64,000 bases of DNA from Lingula anatina (Eukaryota; Brachiopoda; Lingulata; Lingulida; Lingulidae). Each line of letters starts with the position of its first letter. Position 1 is the first letter of the stretch. The DNA lies in the NCBI RefSeq assembly GCF_001039355.2, contig NW_019775709.1, forward strand, positions 62,001 to 126,000, given 5' to 3'. The notes under the pieces are model-generated. The model had not been told where the DNA came from. It did no database searches and was given only the letters and a program-made list of their open reading frames with translations. A program made the position numbers and the translations under genes. This document shows positions 49,301-59,161 of this stretch, piece by piece.

Positions 49301-52300
49301 TCGATCGTCTCATCGATCGATCACCAGAGGGCGCTGCGGTAGCAACACGTGCTTCTGTCTGTCAATCACGCGGTAATTTTTAACTCGGCCAGCCATGGTC
49401 AGAGTTAAGCACAACTAGAAAATAATGTCCCTACAACCGAATATCTNTTATGGAAAAAAATTGATCATTATCACACAATTGTGTACTCAGCACCATGAGA
49501 ATAAGAGGACATTAAAAATTAACTATTCTACTACCAGCATGTCTCAGCTGATGCCAGTAAACACCAGAGGTATGCTGACAGTAGAGGTCCTCTAACACTC
49601 TAGGTGGTACTCAATGATGCAGACATACATTGTGGCATAAAGGATTACTATAGTATATAAAAAATATAGGAAATAATCAAAGAGTTATTAGTTTAATTTT
49701 TAATATTTACAGGTTACCATACAAATGATGATGAGACAGTTTAAACTTATGCACTTTAGTAACTTAGAAACCATTATTTAGTTAAATTTTCTTATCAAAA
49801 TTTTGGATTGCTACACAGATGAAAGTGACACAGAATTTAAATATTATGTCGTTGTGAATATTACATTAACACAGATTGTTCTTGTTATCAAAAATAAACA
49901 AAAACAAATTAAGTACCTTATCCCAAGTGAGGTCTCCTACTTCATGATTATGCGAAAACTCCAAGTATGCAGTCCACTTCAGCCTGTGCTGAGCATCTTC
50001 TATGAAAGGTGTGCTTAACAGAGGGCTGGAATTTTCCTCAGGGCCATCTTGAAATTCAAAATAAAAACATTACAATATGAAAGAAAATCCTGTCACACCT
50101 GTTAGAAAAATAATCAAAATATCAAAATATTTTAGCAGAAGAAAGGAACTTTCATTGGGGTTAGGTTGGAACACATAATAACGATAAAACCATTTTAGAG
50201 AAAATCACCTCGCTCCCACTGGAGAATATTAAGGATATGTTATCCATTAAATATGAGTATATAAAAGGATGGGGATTTCAACATGAGATACCAAATTGCA
50301 CAGCTCCCATTTACAAATATTTAGAAAATGAAATGCATCACAGGGTTCTGGATTTTCATCAGAACCATCTATGAACACATAAAAAGGCATTACAATATGA
50401 ATTAAGTCTCAATAGGGAATGTTTGGGGTGTTTTATATATAATAGAGGAGGACTTCTCTACAGGCTATCATGGGATTCATCATGGAAACCTTTGGGGAAC
50501 CATCTATATGCTTTCTGACAATTTCTCTATCTCTTGAAAATGAAAAGGACTGTGCTGCATGAAACCTTAAAAGTTGAAGACGTCTTTCACTTGATTGTCT
50601 TCATATCAAGGGTAGTCTATTTTTATTAAAGTCGCACTTAATAGTTTTCCTCATACTAATTTACAAATATACCAATAATAAACCATTTTATTACTTATTG
50701 CACCCATTTATTTTCAAAAGATTCACCTGGTGGAAATGTAATTTTTTTAAAAATATAGTTGCATATCCCCTTGCTCTCACTGAGGAAAAGATGACTGTCA
50801 TTGCCTTTGATATGATAAAGATTATTTAAATCATGACATAAAATTACCTTTATTCATATGGAGCATATCAATAAGAAAGTGCATATACAACATGCAGAAC
50901 TTAAAATTTTTTAAAGCTATGAAATATAAATTTTAAAGGATTAAGCCTTTGTACCTACTTCCCTTTTCCATCATGTATTTGATTCAAAATACCTTGAAAT
51001 GAATCTAGGCACTGTTTCAAACATAATATAAATCTTACAAGCAAATTTCAACCATTTTGCACACACTACGAGGAAGGCATTATTCTATGGCTCACAGTCA
51101 GTCATGCGAAAACTAAGTATTGCAATACATGTTAGGCAATGTTAAAATGGTATCTAAACTTAATCTATAGAAACAAAAACTCTACATATATTCAAAAGTG
51201 TTTTTCATTGTATTATGTAAACCAGCATCACTGCGACAGTTTTGTCTAGATAGATGTAAATATGTCGTGTAAATCTCAATGGGTTCCTGGTAAATTGTAT
51301 ATTTGTATTGATTAAACAATCTATACATCTATATAACTTCCATTAGTGTACACCTACATGTATTATGTGTCAAATAAATGTAGAGAAACTGTGTAAAAGA
51401 ACCTGCATGTGGGATTGGGTTAACAACTTTATGAATCATATCTAAGGACAGCAAACAGGCAAATATTTCTGAGAGAGAGAAAGAGAAAGAGAAGCACATG
51501 TTGAGATGCTACCCAGTTATAAAAATAAAATTACTGTACAATTCATGTGCATGTTGTACATACCTTCTTCTTCTACTTTAAAACCAAATTCATCATATCT
51601 ATAATCAACCTGACCAGTAGCATCTTCAGGCTGGAAATAGAAACATGAGGCTCAAAACTAGATACTGTATCATATATATCCACTTAAATAAAAACGCAAC
51701 TGAGTGAAACATACATATATATTGTGGATCAAAAATTACTTATATTAATGTGTAATTGAACCCCAATACAAGCCACACAACAACATACTCACTGGATGGT
51801 TTATTTTATTCAGCAGATCCTGGGGCCACATTGAGGGGGTGAGAGCCGAGAAGGGACCCCCTGGCGTAGGGGTAAACTCAGACCCATTGATGGAATATTT
51901 AGGCACAGCAGAGATGCTCATTCCATCTCCTGCCGCTCCAACATCATCTTCGTCTTCAGATAACGTATCCACTGAAATAACAGCAGCAATTAAATATCCG
52001 GAAGTCTTTATTGTGTGCTAAAACCATTCATGTTATCTATTTCATTTCTGTGTGTAATTCCTCAAACGTATGTTCATAGTAACAAGCACTTTTAAAGCAC
52101 AAAGCTTTTTAAAATCTTCATATCCAATATAATGACACTGCCACACTGGTCTCATTTGTTCCTGAGCAAATCAAATGCACAGCCTACCGCAGGGTCATCG
52201 ATTCGCAACAACCCACATATTGTGTGCTTTTACTCTTAAATTAGGTACACGTAGATAATCTTACCATTTGAAGCTTTGGCGCTATATCCTTCTGTGGACC

Positions 52301-52331
52301 TTCCCCCAAAGATAGCCCTTGATATATCCAT
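23464..52331 (-). CDS. SGSM3: SGSM3: TBC-SH3-RUN Rab GTPase-activating protein
   Basis: Small G protein signalling modulator 3, which links Rab GTPase inactivation to Rap/Rab binding. Twenty coding exons; where two copies exist the gene-proximal one (b) is given: 52265-52331, 51793-51971, 51564-51630, 49917-50047, 46982-47176, 46023-46157, 45672-45788, 44418-44496, 43791-43936, 42923-43018, 38017-38148, 35758-35949, 35185-35340, 34616-34779, 33967-34060, 33646-33716, 33068-33116, 32718-32803, 28015-28137, then a terminal exon. The total is 804 residues with the 23464 exon. TBC domain about 165-375: Arg finger in IEKDLLR (R217, motif split by an intron) and Gln finger in GYCQG (Q254), so catalytically intact. 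SH3 about 541-597 ([33 protein letters not shown]). RUN from about 610. The N-terminus carries an acidic extension (LSEDEDD) before the conserved GPFSALTPS. Three alternative last exons are described separately. Confidence 0.95.
24552..24690 (-). CDS. SGSM3: SGSM3 terminal exon B (copy a)
   Basis: Acceptor TTTACAG, phase-1 entry, 45 residues, stop TGA. It starts [15 protein letters not shown] and ends [15 protein letters not shown]. Same length class and same end motifs as exons A and C, but the middle is different. The other copy is 26885-27023, which differs by one residue (N to S in QFSFNLS). Confidence 0.8.
25123..25255 (-). CDS. SGSM3: SGSM3 terminal exon A (copy a)
   Basis: Acceptor CTTCAG, phase-1 entry, 43 residues, stop TAA. 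It starts [16 protein letters not shown] and ends [15 protein letters not shown]. It is the first terminal exon met after exon 19. The other copy, 27455-27587, has the same protein with a silent change. Confidence 0.8.
26013..26013. other. Assembly gap (single n)
   Basis: Sits exactly at the start of copy b of SGSM3 segment 1. Confidence 0.9.
26885..27023 (-). CDS. SGSM3: SGSM3 terminal exon B (copy b)
   Basis: Intact acceptor, open frame and TGA; one amino-acid change (N to S) against the copy at 24552. Confidence 0.78.
27455..27587 (-). CDS. SGSM3: SGSM3 terminal exon A (copy b)
   Basis: Intact acceptor, open frame and TAA; the protein is identical to the copy at 25123, with a silent third-base change. 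Confidence 0.78.
30069..30088. repeat. (AT)n microsatellite
   Basis: About ten AT units in an SGSM3 intron, copy a; shorter in the partner copy near 34450. Confidence 0.7.
32094..32126. repeat. (GA)n microsatellite
   Basis: GA tract with one GG interruption at the end of copy a. The partner is 36414-36441. Confidence 0.85.
32136..32136. other. Assembly gap (single n)
   Basis: End of SGSM3 segment 2 copy a. Confidence 0.9.
32137..32387. other. Unduplicated filler block with GGCATC hexamer repeat
   Basis: About 250 bp between copies a and b of segment 2, present in neither. It includes a CGGCAT/CGGCGA-type hexamer array (about 32276-32342), far more GC-rich than its surroundings, and a palindrome at 32359-32388. 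It could be a true haplotype-specific insertion or misplaced sequence. Confidence 0.6.
32359..32388. repeat. Palindrome, 14-bp arms
   Basis: TATGTACAGACACA, two bases, then its exact reverse complement. Twenty-three bases of the same palindrome recur immediately after the n at 45356. Confidence 0.75.
32859..32924. repeat. (GA)33 microsatellite
   Basis: Uninterrupted GA tract, absent at the matching place in copy a (near 28840). Confidence 0.95.
33276..33355. repeat. (TA)40 microsatellite
   Basis: Perfect TA tract at the left side of the copy-b insertion. Confidence 0.95.
33509..33588. repeat. (TA)40 microsatellite
   Basis: Second perfect TA tract, preceded by a TG tract, at the right side of the copy-b insertion. 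Confidence 0.95.
36450..38016 (-). other. SGSM3: SGSM3 intron 11, single copy
   Basis: Present once, between exon 11 (38017-38148) and exon 12. Contains a G14 run at 37557-37570. No exon seen. Confidence 0.65.
38436..42416 (-). repeat. SGSM3 duplicated segment 3, copy a (exons 6-10)
   Basis: Exons 41992-42126, 41643-41759, 40432-40510, 39809-39954 and 38941-39036, each matching the copy-b exon in length and phase. Ends at the n at 42417. Confidence 0.9.
42272..42330. repeat. (CA)n microsatellite
   Basis: CA tract of about 29 units; the partner tract at 46311-46351 is shorter. Confidence 0.95.
42417..42417. other. Assembly gap (single n)
   Basis: Exact junction between copies a and b of SGSM3 segment 3. 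Confidence 0.92.
45356..45356. other. Assembly gap (single n) inside copy b
   Basis: Followed by 23 bases of the palindrome also found at 32359. A stretch of about 38 bp is then repeated twice (about 45381 and 45452), as if a contig overlap had not been merged. Confidence 0.85.
46311..46351. repeat. (CA)n microsatellite
   Basis: CA tract in copy b, the counterpart of 42272-42330. Confidence 0.9.
47178..49009 (-). repeat. SGSM3 duplicated segment 4, copy a (exon 4)
   Basis: Contains exon 4 (47647-47777). Its left edge is two bases from the exon 5 splice acceptor, so exon 5 itself is not duplicated. Confidence 0.88.
49010..49446. other. Unduplicated filler with CGTCGATCG-type tandem repeats
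   Basis: Block between copies a and b, found in neither. From about 49190 to 49320 imperfect units based on TCGTCGATCGTGTAACTATT repeat. Then comes TCACCAGAGGGCGCTG (49321-49336), which resembles a CTCF-type core. The composition (CpG-rich TCGATCG) differs from the surrounding intron. Confidence 0.65.
49447..49447. other. Assembly gap (single n)
   Basis: Directly before copy b of SGSM3 segment 4. Confidence 0.92.
49448..51288 (-). repeat. SGSM3 duplicated segment 4, copy b (exon 4)
   Basis: Second copy of exon 4 (49917-50047) and flanking introns, continuous with exon 3 upstream. Confidence 0.88.
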
Positions 52332-52392
52332 CTTCGGGTACTATAAATGCGAGAATGACTGACTGCCAGTAATATTGTTTACACCTCGGAAT

Positions 52393-52400
52393 CCGCCATC
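52393..52400 (-). promoter_or_regulatory. YY1-type site GATGGCGG near SGSM3 start
   Basis: GATGGCGG on the minus strand, about 65 bp upstream of the SGSM3 start codon. This is the position where YY1-type elements sit in TATA-less animal promoters. Inferred from motif and position. Confidence 0.45.
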
Positions 52401-52607
52401 ATGGAATTGTACCATTAAAAATTGGGGAAGGCACTGGGAAAACTAACAACCTAATGAACATATTTCTCTGGTATGCTAAGTATTTATTATGCTAAAATGT
52501 TTAGTATAATATAAAAATTTCTCTATATACCTCCACAAGTTGTTTTGTGATGTTATTTACAAATGATAACATTTTTTTCTTCGGCGTTCCCCCAAAAGGA
52601 CAAAAAG

Positions 52608-52617
52608 GTCACGTGAC
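52608..52617. promoter_or_regulatory. Palindromic E-box GTCACGTGAC upstream of SGSM3
   Basis: Perfect GTCACGTGAC, the form bound by MiT/TFE and USF-type bHLH factors, 277 bp upstream of the SGSM3 ATG. Use is not shown by the sequence. Confidence 0.4.
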
Positions 52618-52689
52618 TATTGACGCAGTCCACCTTCTTGTAAAGTAAATGAAATTCCCATTTGCTGGCTAACAAAATTTCTCCATTAC

Positions 52690-53479
52690 ATGTAGACTAA
52701 TCTATAGGCCCTATATGTGGCGTCATTAAAATGGAAAACTATGAAATAATAGGCCCTAATTGAAACAAAACAAAAATTTATAAGTCAATATTATGATTCA
52801 ATGACAAAAAATAAACATACAGTAGGCCTACAGTAGGGCCTATATAGGCCTACTGCATGGTAGGCCTAATTTCAAATTGTCCGCGTTCAAACAGAGAGAT
52901 CTAAGAAAACAGGCCTAGGCCTATAGGCCACCGGGTACATCTATGCAATAGATTTCGTGTTGTAGGCCTGCTTACAGATTCACCTCTTGCCATGCCCGAC
53001 ATAAACTAAGATCTAGGCTATAGGCCTACCTATAATGTGTTTTTTAAAACATTAAAATCTTTTTAACTGATTGCATTCAGAGAGAGATCCCGTGGAGTTG
53101 GATCGATCTACGCGTAGACCGATAGTTTCGATGAGAATGAGCCCTTCGGGCCTACTTTTATTTTAAAATAGGGCCTACTTTTATTTTAAAATAGGGCCTA
53201 CTTTTGCCGATTTTTTTGTAGTCTGGTTACTCGCCACTTCTTCGCCAGATAAGCAATCTGCAGTGTTGGGAGTAGGGAATATAGAGTGTTCACTTCCTTA
53301 TGGAATGACCCTGGTGCAAATAGCCTAATTCTAATTTATAGGCTAATATAATAGGCCTAAAGGACCTAATTTATAATAATAATTTCTATACATGTAAGAT
53401 TAGGCTTTAATAGATTATATTAATCAGACCAGAAAGATAGGGCCTACAATCAGCAATCGACCCTCCACCTCGCTGGAGT

Positions 53480-53480
<1 letters not shown>
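52690..53480. repeat. TAGGCCTA-motif cluster
   Basis: Dozens of GGCCTA/TAGGCC occurrences on both strands within 0.8 kb, far denser than elsewhere in the window. Not a regular tandem array. Confidence 0.7.
53148..53206. repeat. 23-bp tandem repeat, 2.5 units
   Basis: Unit begins GGGCCTACTTTTATTTTAAA. Two full units and a partial third, identical. Confidence 0.85.

Positions 53481-53518
<38 letters not shown>
53481..53518. repeat. T38 homopolymer
   Basis: Thirty-eight consecutive T; could be the tail of a minus-strand retroposed element, though no body is recognised beside it. Confidence 0.9.
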
Positions 53519-53867
53519 CAAATTTGTACCATTTCTTTGAGGCATTTTTCTGCATATGAAATATGATTTGACGACCTTACACGTAGGCCTACATGTAAGC
53601 CTAAGTTCTGCATTTTTTCTAAAATCGGCCGCTGCCTTTCCATTGTGCAGCTATAGATAGATTTTCTGTGCCAAAAACATATTTCTAGTTTTGAAAATAC
53701 TTCTCATAATTTGAAATATTCTACCACGTAAATATCTATTCGGTTTGGTCAAGTTGTTTGACGATCTCCTTAAAAATCCGACGATTTCAAAGGTAAATTA
53801 ATTCTTCCATTTTGGACCATTTGAAGCAATTTTTATCATTCAGAAATGTGTATAAATCAAATTATTA

Positions 53868-54101
53868 TCTCCGCCAAGGAGGTTATGTTTTCACCCCTGT
53901 TTGTCTGTCTGTTTGTTTGTTTGTCATCAACATAACTCAAAAAGTTATGGACCGATTTTGATGAAATTTTCAGGAACTGTCAGAAGTGGGCCAAGGAAGA
54001 GATGATTAGTATTTGATGGTGATCCGGATCAATAATCAATCAATTACTATAAAAAATTGCTGCCTTGGCGTCTGTGCTCTCGGAGTGCTTTTCTAGTTGA
54101 A
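53868..54101. mobile_element. Dispersed non-coding repeat (probably non-autonomous transposon relic)
   Basis: Starts near CCGCCAAGGAGGTTATGTTT, with a GTTTGTCTGTCTGTTTGTTT stretch, then ATAACTCAAAAAGTTATGGA. It ends GCTCTCGGAGTGCTTTTCTAG. I know this combination as a repeat seen in many marine invertebrate genomes, whose intact copies have inverted ends built on the CTCGGAGTGC/CTAGAAAAGC motif. Here the left end is lost. The family name is not certain. Confidence 0.55.
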
Positions 54102-54111
54102 CTTACATTAA

Positions 54112-54327
54112 GTGACCCTTTTGCTGGTGAAAGACGGTCAGAAGTTTCAAGTTTACATTGACGAGCATCTATTTTTTTCTGTCAGAAAACGGTCAGAAAT
54201 AGGGGATGGATCAACAAAGATCATTTGGAAGACTTTCAGAAAGTTTCTTTGGATCTGCCCCCGAGTTTGTGTACATCTGTGCTTAATATATGCTTATTAT
54301 TTTTATTCTGCAGGTCTTTTTAATTAA
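54112..54327 (+). pseudogene. Open frame with weak galectin-like strand pattern
   Basis: A frame beginning at a GTG reads VTLLLVKDGQKFQVYIDEHL, which resembles the strand motif of galectins (F-x-V-x-V-N/D-G-x-H). The rest lacks the conserved sugar-binding residues, and no splice-linked exons were found. It may be a decayed exon or chance. Confidence 0.15.
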
Positions 54328-56339
54328 AAAAAACGTTTTATGTATTTACTTTGAAGGGAACAAGCAAATGTGATAAAAACTTCGAAGGAAAATTAGTCAC
54401 CTTCTCCTCCCCTAATTAACATTGGCACAATGTCCTTGAATCCTGTCGACATGAAATTTGGTTGCAACACCCTCAGGCAATTTGACATAATTGAGCACGC
54501 ACATCCGAGCACTCATTTACACTGGCTCGATTACACTTGGTAGTTTTGGTGATATCAAGATTCGGTCCGAGGCTCTTGTTTTTAAAGACAAAACAGAGTG
54601 AGACCATTTCCATAAATAAGACAGTGAAAGGGCGGCGTTTTAGAGGCGCCTGTATGTCAGTTGATATAATATCAATAAAGAAATATGATTTATTTGATCG
54701 TGTCTAACTTTTTTCTTTGCTTTATTTTCTCATATTAAATAAATAGAGAATAAAAAAATATTAATTTTTTTAGGTGGGAGCTCTTTCTAAATTGTTTACT
54801 ATTTCCCTTTTCCCATGCTATCAGAAGTCTTACACAATCAACGTGAAGGAGGAGCGGTACGAATAAACATACGTTTGCATCTCTCTCATCCCCCAATTTT
54901 CGACGTTGAAGATGGCAAGCACTTTGTCAAACACATTGAACAGAAGGAAACGCCTTATTCATAAATAATGAATCAAAATACATGTATATTTATGTACATA
55001 ATCAACGTTGCATGTCCGCTGGTTTTATACAGTCTGTTTTAAATTCACTTCTTGAGTTTTATTGGATTTTCCATTTCATATGTGTCACTGTTGAGAAACA
55101 TGGTAGCTGATTGTACATCGACTAATACCATACAGTCGATTTTGTAAACTTTGTAAACTCATTGTGTACCATAAAGCTGTTTTGATAGCTTCAAAGAGAT
55201 GGAATAAAACGTTTTAATATATTTCCTAGTTGCCAGCAAAAAAAGAATAGGATAATAGACAATAGATCATATTTGCTTGATCAGTAACAGCCTTCCTTTA
55301 CACAAATTTGTAACGTTTAGAAAATAATAGAGAGCAATCGTTATTTCATTAAAAATACAGAAAGAAAATAATAATTGTTCAAGATAGTGTGCCGTCCAAG
55401 CGTTTTATTTTATTTATTTCTTTTTTGTTCTTTTCTTTTTTAATTCTTTATTTCCGACACAAACAAATACACAGTATAAATATATAAACCCACTCTCACA
55501 CATACACAAACACACACACGAACATTTTTGTACACAGAGCAATAACGGCGGACTATATGATACCGGAGAATATATATTCTTTTCCTTTTTTTTTTTTATC
55601 CTCTTGATGTGGCCACACATAAATTTCTCGTCGTACCAGCAAAAATTAATTTATTTGATTGATATTCTTATTCTTAAAAAATTGGTTGATAGCGAACAGG
55701 AAATTTCCCATTTTTACACCAGTTTATATTTTGCTTTGTACTTTATTTGAAAACGTATTGTAGGGAGTGTAGTGGAGAATATGGAACCTCTATGTACAGG
55801 ATGATATTTTGGTGATGATGTAGTTATGAGTCATTCAGACCACCAAGTCCTTCTCTGAAAATATCGACAGCTGGTACTTTTATTTGAAGGATTTTATCAT
55901 TTTTAAGGTTTGGATAGGCAAAAAAAGTAAGTTCGCAGGATATTTGGGGCATTTTCAAACTCGTATAACATATACATGTATTTTAAAACAAATAGTACTT
56001 TTTGCGATGGGTTTTGTATGTTGCCTACACAGGGCCAGGGCAGACAAATTAAATTCTTTTAGTTATATATCTGTTGAGAGTTATTATAATCCTAATTTTA
56101 AATACTTATCAAACATTTAATTGTGATCGCAGGTCAACTAGAAAAGAATGACTTTCACGAATTTATTCTAATCACACACAATTCACATGACATACATGTA
56201 GCGCATGCGTTTATCATTCTAAATAAATGTGTTTTTGAAAAGAGATATTGCATGGCCATTGTCATTAAGTTCGTCTGGCCTGGTTATTAACCGACACGCA
56301 AGCTCTCACGTCCTCATTATGACGAATAAGTAGAACAGC

Positions 56340-56447
56340 GAACATAGTGTACCTCAGTGTGGTGTCTGTCTACTGAAGAATGTGCCCACGTCACTTAACC
56401 AAAGTCATAAAGGGCTTGTTCGTGTAAAAGCCGAAGAACTGCATCAA
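56340..56447 (+). other. Probable first (non-coding) exon and promoter of chitinase gene
   Basis: The stretch ends GCATCAA with a strong donor (GTAAGTAC at 56448). The region is repeated in diverged form at 63838 onward. The start is approximate. Confidence 0.4.
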
Positions 56448-56862
56448 GTAAGTACCAAAAATGATATTTTGTTTGATATGTAATCGGATTCCAATGTAAA
56501 CACGACGTCTAATCGCCCTAGAGGTACGTCGAACAGTCTAACCAGTGAAGCTAGACTCCAGTCAAGGTGCCTTAAAAGAGTAGGATTGATGAATGCCTGA
56601 TTTGTGAAATAAGGGACTTGACCCTCTGAACACCACTAGAAGTTTGATCTATAGATATAAAACTGGTAAAGTTGCCCTGTCACTGGGGCCATTTGTAATG
56701 ATTCTCGCGCCTTTTCAACAAAACGCCCCTTAATCTTAAATTGTGGTTAATACCATATATTTACAACGTGATAACATGATAAAATGTGCGTCACAACTGA
56801 TTTACAGTATTTTTGTCTTCCATTAGACAGCCCTTAGGCATACTACCTTTTTATCACTGCAG

Positions 56863-56915
56863 ACCTGATGACCCGATTGAGAAACTACCTCCCGAATACA
56901 AAAATAGGTCTATAG
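56863..56915 (+). other. Possible second 5' UTR exon carrying a uORF
   Basis: Acceptor (TCACTGCAG) and donor (GTAAGT) flank 53 bp. Within it an ATG at 56868 opens a 15-codon frame whose TAG is exactly the last three bases of the exon. If included in the chitinase mRNA this would be an upstream ORF. Confidence 0.3.
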
Positions 56916-57785
56916 GTAAGTTTTTCTGTATTTCTCTGCCTACTTCAGGGTTTATTTTATTAGTTTTCATTGCTTTCTTTGTCAGCATTTGCTTTCATTT
57001 TTGATGAAAAGAAGGAAAAAAGCGAAGGCGGGCTGGCGTTTAACAATATTCATTATAAATGAGCTAAACAATTGATATTATTAATATAAACGTGTTCAGT
57101 TCTAGGTGGATTAAACCGAGAAGTAGACAGTAAAATTCCAGAGAAGTAATGGATGTTTTTTCACAAAGAGTTTTAAGTATAACACAAGTCGTAACAATAG
57201 AGACCTTTCATATACAGCGTAATTTTTTATCTGGAAAGCATCTGCTATATATTTTTATCATTGTCTATTATGTTTTGAAACTTTCATGTTACTCTTCTTT
57301 GTGTTTTAAAATTTTTTACTACATTTCCATAATATATCTTGAAACAAAACAAAACAAAAAAAGAGCACAACCCCTTATTACTGCCAACAAAACTGTCACC
57401 GCCGTCGCCACCATCGCGCGGAAAAAAGTGTTCTTTAACTTAAATTGATGGTGACAGTAGAACACATTATCCCTTTAACAACCATTGGTAAGGGTAAATT
57501 AAAAAGTCATTGTGGGCCCCAGTTTAGGAGTGAAAAAACCTGGTTTTTATATAGGTGTACCACACACCGCTTCCTCTCAGGGACCGTAGCTAGGTGCGAG
57601 AAGTAGTTAGTTCTGAATCTTAATTAATTGTAGGCGTAAATTTTATATGTAGTTCATTTGATACTATGAGAAGGGGACATAAATCATATGCAACTGCAAT
57701 TAATATCACCATTAAACCTGACTTTTCGTTTGTTAGGTTTATGAGTTCGACTCTAGATAAATTGTTACAAATAATTCCCTATGTC

Positions 57786-57844
57786 TGAGTAATCAACTGA
57801 GAGTCATTCTTGAGAGTCATTCTTGACTCTCAGTTTATTACTCA
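57786..57844. repeat. Imperfect 21-bp inverted repeat, 17-bp loop
   Basis: Left arm 57786-57806 and right arm 57824-57844 pair with a single mismatch. The loop contains a further partial copy of the arm (GAGAGTCATTCTT repeated). Lies in the intron before the chitinase start exon. Confidence 0.75.
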
Positions 57845-58067
57845 TGCACGAGAGTCAAATTTGGGAAAAAAACGACAAATGCTATTTTGATATATCATTT
57901 AATAGTCAATGATTGTTTAAGCTACATGTGCTTCATTGGTCAAGGTAAGTTCGCCATTTTATATATGTAGGCAAAAGAACAATGCAATGCATGCACGTTT
58001 ATTTATTCATAGGACTGATATTATACAGGCACCTTTGATTACAATTGTTTTACAGATAAAGAACAGA

Positions 58068-59114
58068 ATGATGGGTATGCGGCTTCCGATAATTTTCCTA
58101 ATGGGGATTTACTTGTTCAGTTTAACACAAGGTAAGTATTGAGTGGCATGCAAATGGTTAATTATAACTCCTACCTGAATAATTAGACGACATTAACATG
58201 TTTTAGCAAGCTCTTGACGTAGTGTACTATCACCGCTACCAGCAAATGTATGTAGAGATGAAGAAGGTACTTAAACTTAACAAATGATACTTTTCAATTA
58301 TATCGGGTAGATAAAATAAAATTCAATATGAATTCATAGGTATTATTTATATATTACGACGAAATTGATATTGATATTGTTTCTGTCAGATAAGAATATT
58401 GATTCAATAGCTTACGTCACAAAAAAGTGGGTTTAAAAAATCCAAAGGTCAAAAAGTGATGTAGGACCTATAAAATTTTATATACTCTTAGAAGGTGATC
58501 TTATTTGAGACTGACACTTCCTTTAAGAGGCGATTATCAATGCTCGGGGCACCATTTCACAATAAAATCGTCGAATAAGATCATTTTGAAGAAGTTTTGT
58601 CTGAACTCAAAAGGATGATGAATAACAGTGATACATTACAAATACAGAGCTATATTTTCAAATAATAACAATTCAGGATAAGTTGCTGTGTTGCCAGAGA
58701 CAAAATCTTATGCTTTTAGTCATCACTCCCACTTGTGAGACTGTGAGCACTCTAATTGTTCCTAAATCTACTAGACTTAACAGTGTCTAATCTCTTCTAT
58801 GTAAAGGATCAGGATATAAAAGAGTATGCTACTACACCAACTGGTCTCAATACAGGACAGATGACTCCATAAAGTACTTCCCCGCCAACATTAATGCCTC
58901 ACTATGCACACACATTATCTACGCATTTGCCAATATAAGCGACGGAGGACTGAAACCGTACGAGTGGAACGACGTCCTTACCAAACCAAATGTAGGTTAG
59001 TATTGCCGAATATTTCTCACATTGTTATTATTATGATCATGAATAATATTATATTTGATTTCATATAAAGCTGTTTAAATTTGTATGAAACAGTTAAGTA
59101 ATCCTTGACACAGA

Positions 59115-59161
<47 letters not shown>

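Larger units (their letters stand above)
52620..56339. other. Gene-poor, repeat-rich intergenic region
   Basis: No convincing gene. Contents in order: a cluster of TAGGCCTA-type motifs (52690-53480), a short 23-bp tandem repeat, a T38 run, a dispersed repeat (53868-54101), and a weak lectin-like open frame (54112-54327). From 54330 to 56339 I see nothing specific. Confidence 0.6.

Noticed and set aside
54112-54327. Galectin gene
   Set aside because: Only one strand motif fits. Sugar-contact residues and neighbouring exons are missing; listed as a low-confidence relic only.
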